A stretch of DNA of 64,000 nt from Palsa-504 sp963705835. GTDB taxonomy: Bacteria; Actinomycetota; Actinomycetes; Streptosporangiales; Streptosporangiaceae. A program made the translations under genes and the position numbers. The number at the start of each line of letters is the position of its first letter. The stretch's first letter is position 1. The notes under the pieces were generated by a model. The model was not told where the DNA came from and did not search any database. It saw only the letters and a program-made list of their open reading frames with translations. The stretch is taken from assembly GCA_963705835.1 (NCBI GenBank), contig CAVPLC010000111.1, positions 1 to 64,000 of the forward strand, read 5' to 3'. Positions 51,264 to 61,870 of the stretch are shown here, one piece after another.

Positions 51264-53117
51264 TCAACCTCCGATAACCGGTAGGCCTAACTTACGCCAG
51301 GCGACCCAGCTCCAGGCCCGGTTGGAGGCCACGACCCGCCAGCCCGCGGGGGCCTGCGGCCAGCTGGCCTGCGCGGGACCGGCGGGCCAGTGCACCTCGA
51401 CCACGGTCGCGTCGGCCGGCGGCGGCTGGCTGCCGGGGGCGAAGAACTCCAGCTCGGTCCACGGTATCTCGAAGGCCTGCGGCATCCAGGCCGACCAGGA
51501 CAGGCCGCCGCCGACGGCGATGTGGTCACCCGGCTTCAGGCTGGCCCCGGTGATCAGGCCGGTCGTGTCGGTCTCCTGGTAGGGCGTGCTGGCCTGGGAG
51601 ATGTGGCTGGTCATCTGGATCACGGCGACCAGGCTGACCGCGGCCAGCCCGACCAGCACCGCGGCCCGCGGGGGCCGCCGCGCGCCCCGGTGCCCGGGCC
51701 GGCGCCCGGGCCAGCGACCGGGCCAGCGCCCGGGCCAGCGGTCGGCCGCGAGTACCACCGCGACCCACGCCGCCAGCAGCGCGAGGGCCACCGCCGTGGC
51801 CAGCCAGACGCTGGCCCGCGTCCAGTTCTGGGTCAGCACGGCGGGCTCGGCGAAGACGAAGGAGGCGCCGAACCCGGCCGTGGGCACCGATCCCCCGGCG
51901 TACGCGCCGACCACGATCGCGGCCAGCAGGGTCGGCGGCACCACGCAGGCGGTGTAGAGGAGGATCCGGCGCCGGTCCGCCCGCAGCAGCACCGCGGCGC
52001 CGACCAGGAAGAACGCGACCACCATGCCGTCGAGGTAACGCCCCGAGGCCCAGGCCTGCGGCTGGGTCGGGGGCAGCGCGGCGGGCGAGACCACCGCGGT
52101 GACCAGCGTGACGCCGGTCCCGAGCGCGGCCATGATCCGCACGTCGTCACGGGCGCCGCGCTGGAAGATCACGAAGACGGCGGCGGCGAGGCCGAGCCCG
52201 GTCACCCCCCAGCCGTCGACCACGAACCGCCACAGCTGGCCCGCCGCCATCTCCACCACGAAGACCACGCCGTGCACGCTGCGCAGCCTGATCAGCGCCT
52301 CGCCCGCCAGGGTGCGCGGGCCGGCGGGGTACATGACCGAGGTCAGGTGGCGGTTCAGCAGGTGCCCCGCGCCGAGCGGCAGGCACAGCGCGACCGCCGC
52401 GGCCAGCGCGGTGCCGCGCGGCACCAGGCGCCGCCAGACCGCGAACGCGCCCACCAGCACGTACCCGGCCACCATCACCGCGCCCCTGGAGTGGACCGCG
52501 TAGGCGTACCCGGCCAGCAGCGCCGAGCCGATGGCCGCCGCGTACTGGCCCCGCGCGGACTTGGCGGTGAGCCAGCTGTGCACGGCGAGGAGCCAGCCGA
52601 GCACGATGACCGGGTAGATCGCGTCGGTCATGGCGTACTCGCTGTAGAACAACGCCGCCGGCACCAGCGCCGCCACCATGGCCACGGCGTACGCCGCCGG
52701 GCGGTCCAGCCCCAGCCGGCGGCAGGCCACGTAGCCCAGCGGCATCACGGTCGCGCTGATCGGGGCGTTGATGCCGAACAGGACGGCGTGGTACACGGTG
52801 ACCGGGTTGCTGGTGAACCAGTACACCGGCGTGATCAGCAGCGGGTAGCCGGCCGGGTAGAGCGTGGAGTAGGAGAAGTTGGCGGTCAGGCCGCCGCTCA
52901 TGACCCGCGCCGCGATCAGGTACGCGGACTCATCGGGCGTGGCCAGCGGCACCACCTGGCTCCGGCTGAGCCAGGCCCGCAGCGCCGCCTGGACCAGCCA
53001 GCCGGCGATCAGCAGCAGGCCCCACCGGCGCGCCTGACGGCCGCGGGTCGCCGGGCGCGCGACCTCCGCCGCGTCGGCCTGGCCGGCCCGGGCCGAAAAT
53101 TCTAGGGGGCGCACCAC
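51264..53117 (-). CDS. Polytopic GT-C-like membrane protein (putative glycosyltransferase)
   Basis: This 617-residue protein has 11-13 membrane segments. Near the first external loop is LATPDESAYLIAARVMSGGL, an acidic pair typical of GT-C lipid-phospho-sugar glycosyltransferases, then YSTLYPAGYPLLITPVYWFT and EYAMTDAIYPVIVLGWLLAV. A hydrophilic C-terminal domain of about 100 residues ends the protein. A cytoplasmic loop carries the repeat WPGRWPGRWPGR. It is paralogous to the next gene. Function is inferred only from topology; a role in cell-wall glycan assembly is plausible. Confidence 0.75.
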   Translation of the reverse strand: MVRPLEFSARAGQADAAEVARPATRGRQARRWGLLLIAGWLVQAALRAWLSRSQVVPLATPDESAYLIAARVMSGGLTANFSYSTLYPAGYPLLITPVYWFTSNPVTVYHAVLFGINAPISATVMPLGYVACRRLGLDRPAAYAVAMVAALVPAALFYSEYAMTDAIYPVIVLGWLLAVHSWLTAKSARGQYAAAIGSALLAGYAYAVHSRGAVMVAGYVLVGAFAVWRRLVPRGTALAAAVALCLPLGAGHLLNRHLTSVMYPAGPRTLAGEALIRLRSVHGVVFVVEMAAGQLWRFVVDGWGVTGLGLAAAVFVIFQRGARDDVRIMAALGTGVTLVTAVVSPAALPPTQPQAWASGRYLDGMVVAFFLVGAAVLLRADRRRILLYTACVVPPTLLAAIVVGAYAGGSVPTAGFGASFVFAEPAVLTQNWTRASVWLATAVALALLAAWVAVVLAADRWPGRWPGRWPGRRPGHRGARRPPRAAVLVGLAAVSLVAVIQMTSHISQASTPYQETDTTGLITGASLKPGDHIAVGGGLSWSAWMPQAFEIPWTELEFFAPGSQPPPADATVVEVHWPAGPAQASWPQAPAGWRVVASNRAWSWVAWRKLGLPVIGG

Positions 53118-53191
53118 GGGCAGCTAGCTTAGCGGCTCGGCCTGCCGATACGGGCCGGTACGCGCGGGCTCGGAGCGGTCACGAGACGGCG

Positions 53192-55082
53192 TCAGGATTT
53201 CCGCCAGGTGACCCAGCCGCCGGACGGGCTGGAGGCGACGATATGCCACCCGGCCGGGGCCCGCGGCCAGCTCGCCTGCGCGGACTGGCCGGTCGGCCAG
53301 CCCGCCTCGACCACGTTGACGCCCGCGGGCACCGGCTGGGTGATATCGAAGAACTCGAGCTCCGTCCACCACACCTCGAACGCCTGCGGCGCCCACAGCT
53401 CGTAGCCGACCTCGGTGGGGCCGGGCGCGGTGCCGGGGTTGAAGGCGACGGCGATCTTATCGCCCGGCTTGAGCCCGCTGGCCGTCACGAACCCGGTCGT
53501 ATCTGGCGCCTGGGCGGCCGCGGCGGGCTGGGAGATGCGGCTGGTCATCTGGGTCACGGCGAGCAGGCTCACCGCGGCCAGGCCGACCGCCCCGGCGACC
53601 CGCAGCAGCCCGGAAACCCGGACCACCCCGCCCAGCGTCACGTCGGACCAGCGGCGGGCCGCGAGCGCCACCAGCACCCAGATCGCGAGCAGCCCCAGCG
53701 CGACGGCCGTCGCGACCCAGACGCTGGCGCGGTTCCAGTCCTGGGTCAGCACGGCCGGCTCGGCGAAGTTGAACGCGTGCGTAAAGCTCCCCGTGGGCAG
53801 GGACGAGCCCGCGTAGACGGCGACGATGATGGCGGCCAGCACGGTGAGCGCCGCGGCCCCGGCCGCGCAGCCGAGGATCGTGCGGGCGCGGGCCCGCAGC
53901 AGCACCACGATGCCGACCATGAAGAACACTACGATCATGCCGTCCAGGTAGCGCCCGGAGGCCCAGGTCTGGGACTGATCGGGAGGCAGCGCGGCGGGCA
54001 CGGTGACGGCCGTGACCACGGTGACCGCCACCCCGAGCGCGGCCATGATCCGCAGCTCGGCCCGGGTGCCGCGGTGGAAGACCGCGGCGAGCGCGGCGAT
54101 CAGGCCCAGCCCGGCCAGGCCCCAGCTGTCGAGCACGAGCCGCCACATCTGGCCGACCGCCATCTCGAACACGTTGATCGCGCCGTGCACGCTGTGCAGC
54201 GTGGTCCGCGACCTGGGCGGTCAGGTCGCGGGTCCCCTCCGGGTACATCGTGGAGGACAGGTAGCGGTCCAGCAGCCAGCTGGCGCCGCCCGCGGCGGCC
54301 AGGGCCAGCGCGGCCGCGGCCACGGTGCCGCGCGGGGCCAGGCGGCGCCAGGCGATGACGAGGCCCACCGCCACGTAGGCGGCCACGATGACCACGCCGC
54401 GGGAGTGGACCGCGTAGCCGTACCCGGCCAGCAGCGCCGAGCCGGCCGCCGCCGCGTACCGGCCCCGGGTGGACCGCGCGGTCAGCCAGCTGTGCACGGC
54501 CAGCAGCCAGGCCAGCACCAGGACCGGGTAGATCGCGTCGGTCATGGCGTACTCGCCGTAGAACACCCCGGCCGGCAGCAGGGCGGTGACCGCCGCCACG
54601 ATGTAGGCCAGCAGGCGGCTCAGCCCGAGCCGCCGGCAGGCCACGTAGGCCAGCGGCATCACGGCGGCGCTGACCGCCGCGTTGACGGCCAGCACCGCGT
54701 GGTACACCGTCACCGGGTTGCTGGTGAACCAGAACACCGGCGTGATCAGCAGCGGATAGCCGCCCTGGTACAGCGTCGAGTCGGAGAAGTCGGTGGCCGG
54801 CCCGCCCGCCAGGACCCGCGCGGCGATCAGGTACGCGGCCTCGTCGGGGTTGGCCAGCGGCGCGGTCTGCGCCCGGCTGAGCCAGACCCGCAGGCCGACC
54901 TGGACCAGCCAGCCCGCCGCGACCAGCACCGCCCAGCGCCACGCCTGCCGCCGTGAGGCGTGTCCCGTGCTGGCCGGCCGCCCGGCGGCCGGTACCGCGG
55001 CAGCACCGTCAGGGGTCAGGACGGTGCTGTGTTGGGCCATGGCGGTACCGTCCGGCGCCACCGCGCCCGGCGTGATCTCCAT
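53192..55082 (-). CDS. Second GT-C-like membrane protein, frameshifted
   Basis: A close paralogue of the preceding protein: LANPDEAAYLIAARVLAGGP, DSTLYQGGYPLLITPVFWFT and EYAMTDAIYPVLVLAWLLAV. At about 54215 the frame shifts +1: YPEGTRDLTAQV is followed in the next frame by TTLHSVHGAINVFEMAVGQM and the remaining helices and tail to VTWRKS. Restored length is about 630 residues. I start at 55082 (MEITPGAVAPDG); 55040 is an alternative. The two genes look like an old tandem duplication. Confidence 0.72.
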
Positions 55083-55396
55083 GCGTACCAAGGCAGCTGC
55101 CGTCCTGCGCTCGAAGGTTGGCCTCGGCCCTGGACCACCAGACCCCGGGCGTCGCGATGTCGCTACGGCGCGCACGCCGGAAGCGGGAACCGCGATGCGC
55201 GTGTGAATAGGTTGAGGTTTCAAGATTAAAACGAGGTAAGCGGATTATGTGTCTAACCTGAGAACTCGCTGGTGAGCTCTCCAATCCGGGCCGAGCCCCT
55301 GAGCCGGGGCGGCCGGGCAGGCGGGTGTAGCATCGGTCGCGTGTCGCTTGGCTCCCGGCGTCCGGGCAGCGGCCCGCCCGGGAGGAGACGCGCCTG
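55083..55396. other. Divergent promoter region upstream of the DAHP synthase gene
   Basis: This 314-bp region includes a hairpin GCCCC/GGGGC at 55302-55317, a possible -10 TAGCAT at 55328, and the RBS GGGAGGAG before aroF. I looked for a Trp- or Phe-rich leader peptide and found none. Confidence 0.4.
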
Positions 55397-56455
<1,059 letters not shown>

Positions 56456-56464
56456 TACCGAACG

Positions 56465-56493
56465 GAGCCCGGCTAACGCCATGGGCCGGGCTC
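56465..56493. terminator. Bidirectional terminator hairpin
   Basis: GAGCCCGGC and GCCGGGCTC form a perfect 9-bp stem with an 11-base loop, between the convergent DAHP synthase and trpB2 stops. TTTTT precedes it on the plus strand, which is a U tract for the minus-strand gene only in reverse. Confidence 0.7.
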
Positions 56494-57858
56494 TCAGCCG
56501 ACCGTGGGGAGGTGGGCGAGGGCTTCGTCGATGCGGTCCTGGGGGAGGTCGAAGTCGGTCATCTCGCCGGACAGGTACTTCTCGTAGGCCACCATGTCGA
56601 AGTGGCCGTGGCCGCACAGCGCGGTCAGGATCACCTTCGGCTCGCCGGACATCGCGCACCGCTTGGCTTCCTCGATGGCGGCGGCCAGCGCGTGCGTGGG
56701 CTCGGGCGCCGGGATGATGCCCTCGCTCCTGGCGAAGGTCACGGCCGCGGCGAAGCACTCCCGCTGCGGCTTGGCCACCGCCTCGAACATGCCGAGCTCG
56801 TACATGTGCGACAGCAGCGGCGACATGCCGTGGTAGCGCAGCCCGCCCGCGTGCACCGGGTCCGGGATGAACTCATGGCCCAGCGTGTGCATCTTCAGCA
56901 GCGGGGTAAACCCGGCCGTGTCGCCGAAGTCGTAGGCGTAGCGGCCGCGGGTGAACGACGGGCAGGCCGACGGCTCGACCGCGCGGATCACCGGGTTGGC
57001 CCGGCCGGCCAGCTTCTCCCGCAGGAACGGGAAGAACAGCCCGGCGAAGTTGGACCCGCCGCCGGTGCAGCCCACGATCAGGTCGGGCATGGACTCCCCG
57101 GCCGCCTCGAACTGCTTGACCGCCTCCTGGCCGATCACCGTCTGGTGCATGAGCACGTGGTTGAGCACGCTGCCCAGCGCGTACCGGGTGTCGGCGCTGC
57201 CGCCGGCCGCCTCGACGGCCTCGCTGATCGCGATGCCCAGGCTGCCCGGCGAGTCGGGGTGGGCGGCCAGGATGTCCGCGCCCGCCTTGGTGGCCCGGGA
57301 CGGGCTGGCGTGCACGGTGGCGCCCCAGGTCTCCATCATCGTGCGGCGGTACGGCTTCTGGTCGTAGGAGGCCCGCACCATCCAGATCTCGCAGTCGATG
57401 CCGAACTGGGCGCAGGCGAAGGCCAGCGCGCTGCCCCACTGGCCGGCGCCGGTCTCGGTGGTGAGCCGCTTGGTGCCCTCGGCCGCGTTGTAGAACGCCT
57501 GCGGGACGGCGGTGTTCGGCTTGTGCGACCCGGCCGGGGACACGCCCTCGTACTTGTAGTAGATGCGCGCCGGGGTGTTCAGCGCCTTCTCCAGCCGGTG
57601 CGCGCGGTACAGCGGCGTGGGCCGCCACAGCCGGTAGACGTCGAGCACCTCGGCGGGAATGTCGATGAAGGAGTCGGTGGCCACTTCCTGGCCGATGAGC
57701 GCCATCGGGAACAGCGGCGCCAGGTCCTCCGGGCCCACCGGCTGGCCCGTCCCCGGGTGCAGCGGCGGGGGCGGCGGAGCGGGCAGGTCGGGGATCACGT
57801 TGTACCACTGGCGCGGGATCTCGGACTCATCCAGGGTGATCTTGGTGCGTTCGGTCAC
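56494..57858 (-). CDS. trpB2: TrpB2-type tryptophan synthase beta chain
   Basis: About 454 residues from GTG 57858 with GGAGG upstream. The long N-terminal extension (KITLDESEIPRQWYNVIPDL) and WRPTPLYRAHRLEKALNTPA mark the TrpB2 branch. PLP binds Lys113 in SPAGSHKPNTAV, and the phosphate loop is VGCTGGGSNFAGLFFPF. TrpB2 enzymes make tryptophan from indole and serine or phosphoserine without TrpA, often to salvage indole. No trpA is nearby. It is convergent with DAHP synthase, an aromatic-pathway neighbour. Confidence 0.9.
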   Translation of the reverse strand: MTERTKITLDESEIPRQWYNVIPDLPAPPPPPLHPGTGQPVGPEDLAPLFPMALIGQEVATDSFIDIPAEVLDVYRLWRPTPLYRAHRLEKALNTPARIYYKYEGVSPAGSHKPNTAVPQAFYNAAEGTKRLTTETGAGQWGSALAFACAQFGIDCEIWMVRASYDQKPYRRTMMETWGATVHASPSRATKAGADILAAHPDSPGSLGIAISEAVEAAGGSADTRYALGSVLNHVLMHQTVIGQEAVKQFEAAGESMPDLIVGCTGGGSNFAGLFFPFLREKLAGRANPVIRAVEPSACPSFTRGRYAYDFGDTAGFTPLLKMHTLGHEFIPDPVHAGGLRYHGMSPLLSHMYELGMFEAVAKPQRECFAAAVTFARSEGIIPAPEPTHALAAAIEEAKRCAMSGEPKVILTALCGHGHFDMVAYEKYLSGEMTDFDLPQDRIDEALAHLPTVG

Positions 57859-58060
57859 GACGGCCTCCGATCCTTCAGAGCCTGGGGAAGATCTTTTCCG
57901 AACCATAAGCCTTCCGTGGGGCTCGTGGCACACAGGCCCCGGTGGACGCGATGCCGGGGCCGGAAGGCAAACATGTCAGCTCTATACAACCGGCCGGCCA
58001 GAGTATGCGCACAACTCGCGCTCAGCAAGACGGGCGTGGGGACACACGGAGCTGTGGGAC

Positions 58061-59473
58061 TCAGCCCACGAGGGTCTTGACGGCGGCGGTCAGCTCGGCC
58101 ATGGCCTTCTTCGCGTCGGCGAAGTACATGCTGGTCTTGGGGTCGAAGTACAGCTCGTTCTCCATGCCCGCGTAGCCGTGCCCCATCGAGCGCTTGACCA
58201 CGATGATGGACTTGGCCTGGTCCACGTCCAGGATCGGCATGCCGGAGATGTCGTTGCCGGGGCGGCGGGCGGCCGGGTTGGTCACGTCGTTGGCCCCGAT
58301 GACCAGGGCCACGTCGGTCCTCGCGAACTCCGGGTTGATCTCGTCCATCTCCTTGAGCTGCGGGTAGGGCACGTTCGCCTCGGCCAGCAGCACGTTCATG
58401 TGACCGGGCATCCGGCCCGCCACCGGGTGGATGGCGTAGCTGACCTCGATGCCGCGGTCCTCGAGCAGCGCGGCCAGTTCGGCCACGCCGTGCTGGGCCT
58501 GCGCCGCGGCCAGGCCGTAGCCGGGCACGATGATGACCTTGGACGCGTAGGCGAGCTGGATGGCCGCGTCGTCGGCGGCGATCGAGCGGACGTGCGCGTC
58601 GACCGGCCCGCCGACGGCGGCCGCGCTGTCCCCGGTGCCGAACCCGCCCACGATGATGTTGGCCAGCGACCGGTTCATCGCGTCGGCCATCAGCTTGGTG
58701 AGGATGCCACCGGACGCGCCGACCAGCGCGCCGGCCACGATCAGGGCCCAGTTCGCGATGACGAAGCCGGCCATCGCCACCGCGGTGCCGGTGAACGCGT
58801 TCAGCAGGGAGATCACGACCGGCATGTCCGCGCCGCCGATCGGCAGCACCATCATCACCCCGAGGGCCAGCGCCGCGAGCACCACGATGAACAGCGCGGG
58901 CAGGCTGGCGGTGGTGAGCAGGAACGCGGCCGTGCCGATGGCCACCACGGCGAGCGCGACGTTGAGCAGGCGGCTGCCCCGGAAGATGATCGGCTGGCTC
59001 GGGATGAAGCCCTGCAGCTTGCCCGCGGCGACGATCGACCCGGAGAACGTGACCGCGCCGATGAGCACGTCGAGCACGGTGAAGACCGTGGTGGTGCCGA
59101 GCACCCCGCCGGGGTTGGACTCGGAGTTGATGTAGCCGTAGATGGCCACCAGCGCGGCGGCGCCGCCGCCGACCGAGTTGAACGCGGACACCAGCTGCGG
59201 CATGGCGGTCATCTGCACCGTCCGCGCCGCGTACAGGCCGACGGCCGAGCCGATCAGCGACCCGGCGATCAGCACGATCCACCCGGCCGCGGTGACCGTG
59301 CCGTCGTGGATGAGCAGGATGAGCGTGGCCAGGCCCGCGATCACCATGCCGGTCATCGACACCTGGTTGCCGCGGCGCGCGGTGGCCGGGCTGTTCATCA
59401 GGTGCAGGCCGAGCACGAACAGGGCGGCCGCCGCCACGTAGACGAGCTGGATGTCCGCGGTGAAACCGGTCAT
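58061..59473 (-). CDS. pntB: NAD(P) transhydrogenase subunit beta
   Basis: This 470-residue protein has about nine membrane segments in the first 290 residues (LMNSPATARRGNQVSMTGMV, GTTTVFTVLDVLIGAVTFSG). The NADP-binding domain III follows, with VIIVPGYGLAAAQAQHGVAE, YAIHPVAGRMPGHMNVLLAE, DVALVIGANDVTNPAARRPG and VVKRSMGHGYAGMENELYFD. Proton-translocating transhydrogenase exchanges NADH and NADPH. It overlaps the upstream small subunit by four bases. Confidence 0.95.
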   Translation of the reverse strand: MTGFTADIQLVYVAAAALFVLGLHLMNSPATARRGNQVSMTGMVIAGLATLILLIHDGTVTAAGWIVLIAGSLIGSAVGLYAARTVQMTAMPQLVSAFNSVGGGAAALVAIYGYINSESNPGGVLGTTTVFTVLDVLIGAVTFSGSIVAAGKLQGFIPSQPIIFRGSRLLNVALAVVAIGTAAFLLTTASLPALFIVVLAALALGVMMVLPIGGADMPVVISLLNAFTGTAVAMAGFVIANWALIVAGALVGASGGILTKLMADAMNRSLANIIVGGFGTGDSAAAVGGPVDAHVRSIAADDAAIQLAYASKVIIVPGYGLAAAQAQHGVAELAALLEDRGIEVSYAIHPVAGRMPGHMNVLLAEANVPYPQLKEMDEINPEFARTDVALVIGANDVTNPAARRPGNDISGMPILDVDQAKSIIVVKRSMGHGYAGMENELYFDPKTSMYFADAKKAMAELTAAVKTLVG

Positions 59474-59823
59474 TGCCGGTCCCTGCTCAGCAGGCCCTTG
59501 AGGCCCTTGTGGCCGTTGAGGGCGTCCGGGCTGTCCGCCGGCGCCTTCTTGCGGAACATCTTCAGCATCCGCTCGGTCACCACGTAGCCGCCCACCACGT
59601 TGGCGGAGGCGAAGACCGCGGCCACGAAGGCCAGGATGTAGCCGACCACGGTGTGCGCGGTCACCCCGATGAGCAGCGCGCCGGCCAGCACGATGCCGTG
59701 GATGGAGTTGGTCGCCGACATCAGCGGCGTGTGCAGCGTGGCCGGCACCTTCCCGATGACCTCGATGCCGACGAGCAGCGCCAGGACGAAGATGGTCAGG
59801 TCAGTCACTAGGGCCGTCGACAC
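59470..59823 (-). CDS. pntA2: NAD(P) transhydrogenase alpha subunit, membrane part
   Basis: This 117-residue protein has three to four membrane helices (LTIFVLALLVGIEVIGKVPA, TLHTPLMSATNSIHGIVLAG, VGYILAFVAAVFASANVVGG) matching the PntA C-terminal membrane domain encoded separately in actinobacteria. It overlaps pntA1 by 23 bases and pntB by four, a tightly coupled three-gene operon. Confidence 0.93.
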   Translation of the reverse strand: MSTALVTDLTIFVLALLVGIEVIGKVPATLHTPLMSATNSIHGIVLAGALLIGVTAHTVVGYILAFVAAVFASANVVGGYVVTERMLKMFRKKAPADSPDALNGHKGLKGLLSRDRQ

Positions 59824-60973
59824 CGGCGCCTCCCTCGGTTGACGCGAGCAGGCCCGCCACGGCCTCGTTCACGACCCTGCCGTCGTGGGTGATCACCACG
59901 CCGGCCTGGATCTCGTCGCTGGTGTCGATGACCAGCGCACCGGCCTTGGTCATGTACTCCAGCAGCGCGGAGACGTTCCGCGAGTAGGCGTTCGACGCCG
60001 CGGTCGGCATGGTCGCGGGCAGGTTGTCCGCCCCGATGATCGTGACCCCGTTGTCGGTGACGACGATCTGGCCGGGCCGCGACCCGGTCACGTTGCCGCC
60101 CAGCGAGCTGGAGCCCATGTCCACGATGACCGACCCGGCGGACATCGCCTTGACCGCGTCCTCGTTGACCAGCACCGGCGGCCGCCGGCCCGGCACCTGG
60201 GCCGTGGTGATCACCACGTCGTGCCTGCTGATGTGGCCGATCAGCTCGTCCTGCTGGGCCTGGCGTTCTTCCGGGGTCAGCTCGCGCGCGTAGCCGCCCT
60301 CGCCGGCCGCGCTGGTCACCGAGGTCAGCTCGAGGAAGGTGGCGCCGAGCGATTCCACCTCGGTCCTTGAGCTCGGCCGCACGTCGTAGCCGGTCACCAC
60401 GGCGCCCAGGCGCCTGGCCGTGCCGATCGCCTGCAGGCCGGCCACGCCGGTGCCGAGCACCAGCACCTTGGCGGGCCGCGCGGTGCCCGCCGCGGTGATC
60501 AGCAGCGGGAAGAACCGGCCGAACTCGGCCGCGGCGACCAGGGCCGCCTTGTAGCCGGCCACGTTCGCCTGGGAGCTGAGCGCGTCCATCGGCTGCGTCC
60601 GGGACAGCGTGCGCGGCATCCGGTCCAGGCTGATCGCGGTCACGCCCTGGGTGGCCAGCTCGGCGGCCAGCTCGGGGTCGGTGAGCGGGGCCAGCATGCC
60701 GATGATCGCCTGGCCCTTCCTGAGCCTGCGGACCAGGGCGGGCGGCGGCTTGGTGACGGTGAGGACCACGTCCGCGGCCTCGAACAGCTCGGCGGGGCTG
60801 ACGATGGCCGCGCCCGCCTCGGCGTACGCGGAGTCGGCCAGCCAGGCGCCCTGGCCCGCGCCCCGCTCGACCAGCACGTCGATCCCTGCCGAACGCAGCT
60901 TGGCTATCGCGTCCGGCACCAGGGCCACCCGGCGCTCGCCCGGCGCGGTCTCCCTGACGACAGCTGCCTTCAT
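59801..60973 (-). CDS. pntA1: NAD(P) transhydrogenase alpha subunit, NAD-binding part
   Basis: This 390-residue soluble subunit starts MKAAVVRETAPGERRVALVP and carries the alanine-dehydrogenase-like fold. It has the NAD motif KVLVLGTGVAGLQAIGTARR, the mobile-loop region ELTPEERQAQQDELIGHISR, and SVIVDMGSSSLGGNVTGSRP. It binds NAD(H) in domain I of the proton-translocating transhydrogenase. First gene of the pnt operon. Confidence 0.95.
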   Translation of the reverse strand: MKAAVVRETAPGERRVALVPDAIAKLRSAGIDVLVERGAGQGAWLADSAYAEAGAAIVSPAELFEAADVVLTVTKPPPALVRRLRKGQAIIGMLAPLTDPELAAELATQGVTAISLDRMPRTLSRTQPMDALSSQANVAGYKAALVAAAEFGRFFPLLITAAGTARPAKVLVLGTGVAGLQAIGTARRLGAVVTGYDVRPSSRTEVESLGATFLELTSVTSAAGEGGYARELTPEERQAQQDELIGHISRHDVVITTAQVPGRRPPVLVNEDAVKAMSAGSVIVDMGSSSLGGNVTGSRPGQIVVTDNGVTIIGADNLPATMPTAASNAYSRNVSALLEYMTKAGALVIDTSDEIQAGVVITHDGRVVNEAVAGLLASTEGGAGVDGPSD

Positions 60974-61099
60974 GCGCGCGACCTCATCTTCATTGCCCGG
61001 TAGCGTCGTTGGTGTCCGAGTCTTTCGAGTCCGACGATATCCAACTTGGCGCGATGGGTTGGCGCGATGGCGTGGCTGCGCCTCGGCCTACGTCTCGGC

Positions 61100-61816
61100 C
61101 TACGCCTCGGCGCGGAGGAGTTTGCTGATCTTGTCCCCGGCCGCGACCACGGCTCCGGCGTGCAGCCGGCCCGGGGACCTGGTCAGGCGCTCGATCGGCC
61201 CGGAGACCGAGACCGCGGCGAGCACCCGTCCGCCGGGCCCGCGCACCGGCGCGGACACCGACGCGACGCCGGGCTCGCGCTCGGCGGCGGTGGCGGCCCA
61301 GCCGCGCCTGCGGACCTGGGCCAGCGTGGTGGCGGTGAACTTGGCGCCGCGCAGCCCGCGGTGCATGCGGCCGCCCTCCTCCCAGGCCAGCAGGACCTGG
61401 GCGGCCGAGCCCGCGGTCATCGGCAGCGCCGCGCCGACCGGCACGGTGTCGCGGAGCCCGCTGGTGCGTTCGGCCGCGGCCACGCAGATGCGGGTGTCGG
61501 CGTGCGGCCTGTACAGCTGGGCGCTCTCCCCCGTGACGTCCCTGAGCTGGGCCAGGACGGGCTGGGCGACGGCCAGCAGCCGGTCCTCGCCGGCCGCGGC
61601 GGCCAGCTCGCCGATCCTCGGGCCGAGCACGAACCGGCCCTGCGCGTCACGGGCCAGCATCCGGTGGCTCTCCAGGGCGACGGCGATCCGGTGCGCGGTG
61701 GGGCGGGCCAGGCCGGTCGCCTTGACCAGCTGGGCCAGCGAAGCAGGGCCGCTCTCCAGGGCGGACAGTACGGAAACGGTCTTGTCGAGGACGCCTACTC
61801 CGCTAGAGTTGTTCAT
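61100..61816 (-). CDS. IclR-family regulator (NdgR/LtbR-like)
   Basis: This 238-residue protein starts MNNSSGVGVLDKTVSVLSAL. The IclR helix-turn-helix is SLAQLVKATGLARPTAHRIA, and the effector domain has LRDVTGESAQLYRPHADTRI and LPMTAGSAAQVLLAWEEG. Position, divergent from leuCD, and sequence match NdgR of Streptomyces and LtbR of Corynebacterium, which control leucine biosynthesis and amino-acid-dependent growth. Operator-like palindromes overlap its start and the leuC leader. Confidence 0.9.
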   Translation of the reverse strand: MNNSSGVGVLDKTVSVLSALESGPASLAQLVKATGLARPTAHRIAVALESHRMLARDAQGRFVLGPRIGELAAAAGEDRLLAVAQPVLAQLRDVTGESAQLYRPHADTRICVAAAERTSGLRDTVPVGAALPMTAGSAAQVLLAWEEGGRMHRGLRGAKFTATTLAQVRRRGWAATAAEREPGVASVSAPVRGPGGRVLAAVSVSGPIERLTRSPGRLHAGAVVAAGDKISKLLRAEA

Positions 61817-61848
61817 GTTATGAATACTGCCGTCTCGCATTGCGAGAC
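61812..61848. promoter_or_regulatory. Two palindromes in the IclR/leuC intergenic region
   Basis: TTCAT, GTT, ATGAA at 61812-61824 overlaps the regulator's start codon. GTCTCGCATTGCGAGAC at 61832-61848 has perfect 8-bp arms and resembles the LtbR box (CTCATTGTGAGA-like) known from Corynebacterium. They probably bind the IclR protein and control leuCD and its own gene. Confidence 0.7.
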
Positions 61849-61870
61849 GCAAGCGAAGGGACAGCGCGCT

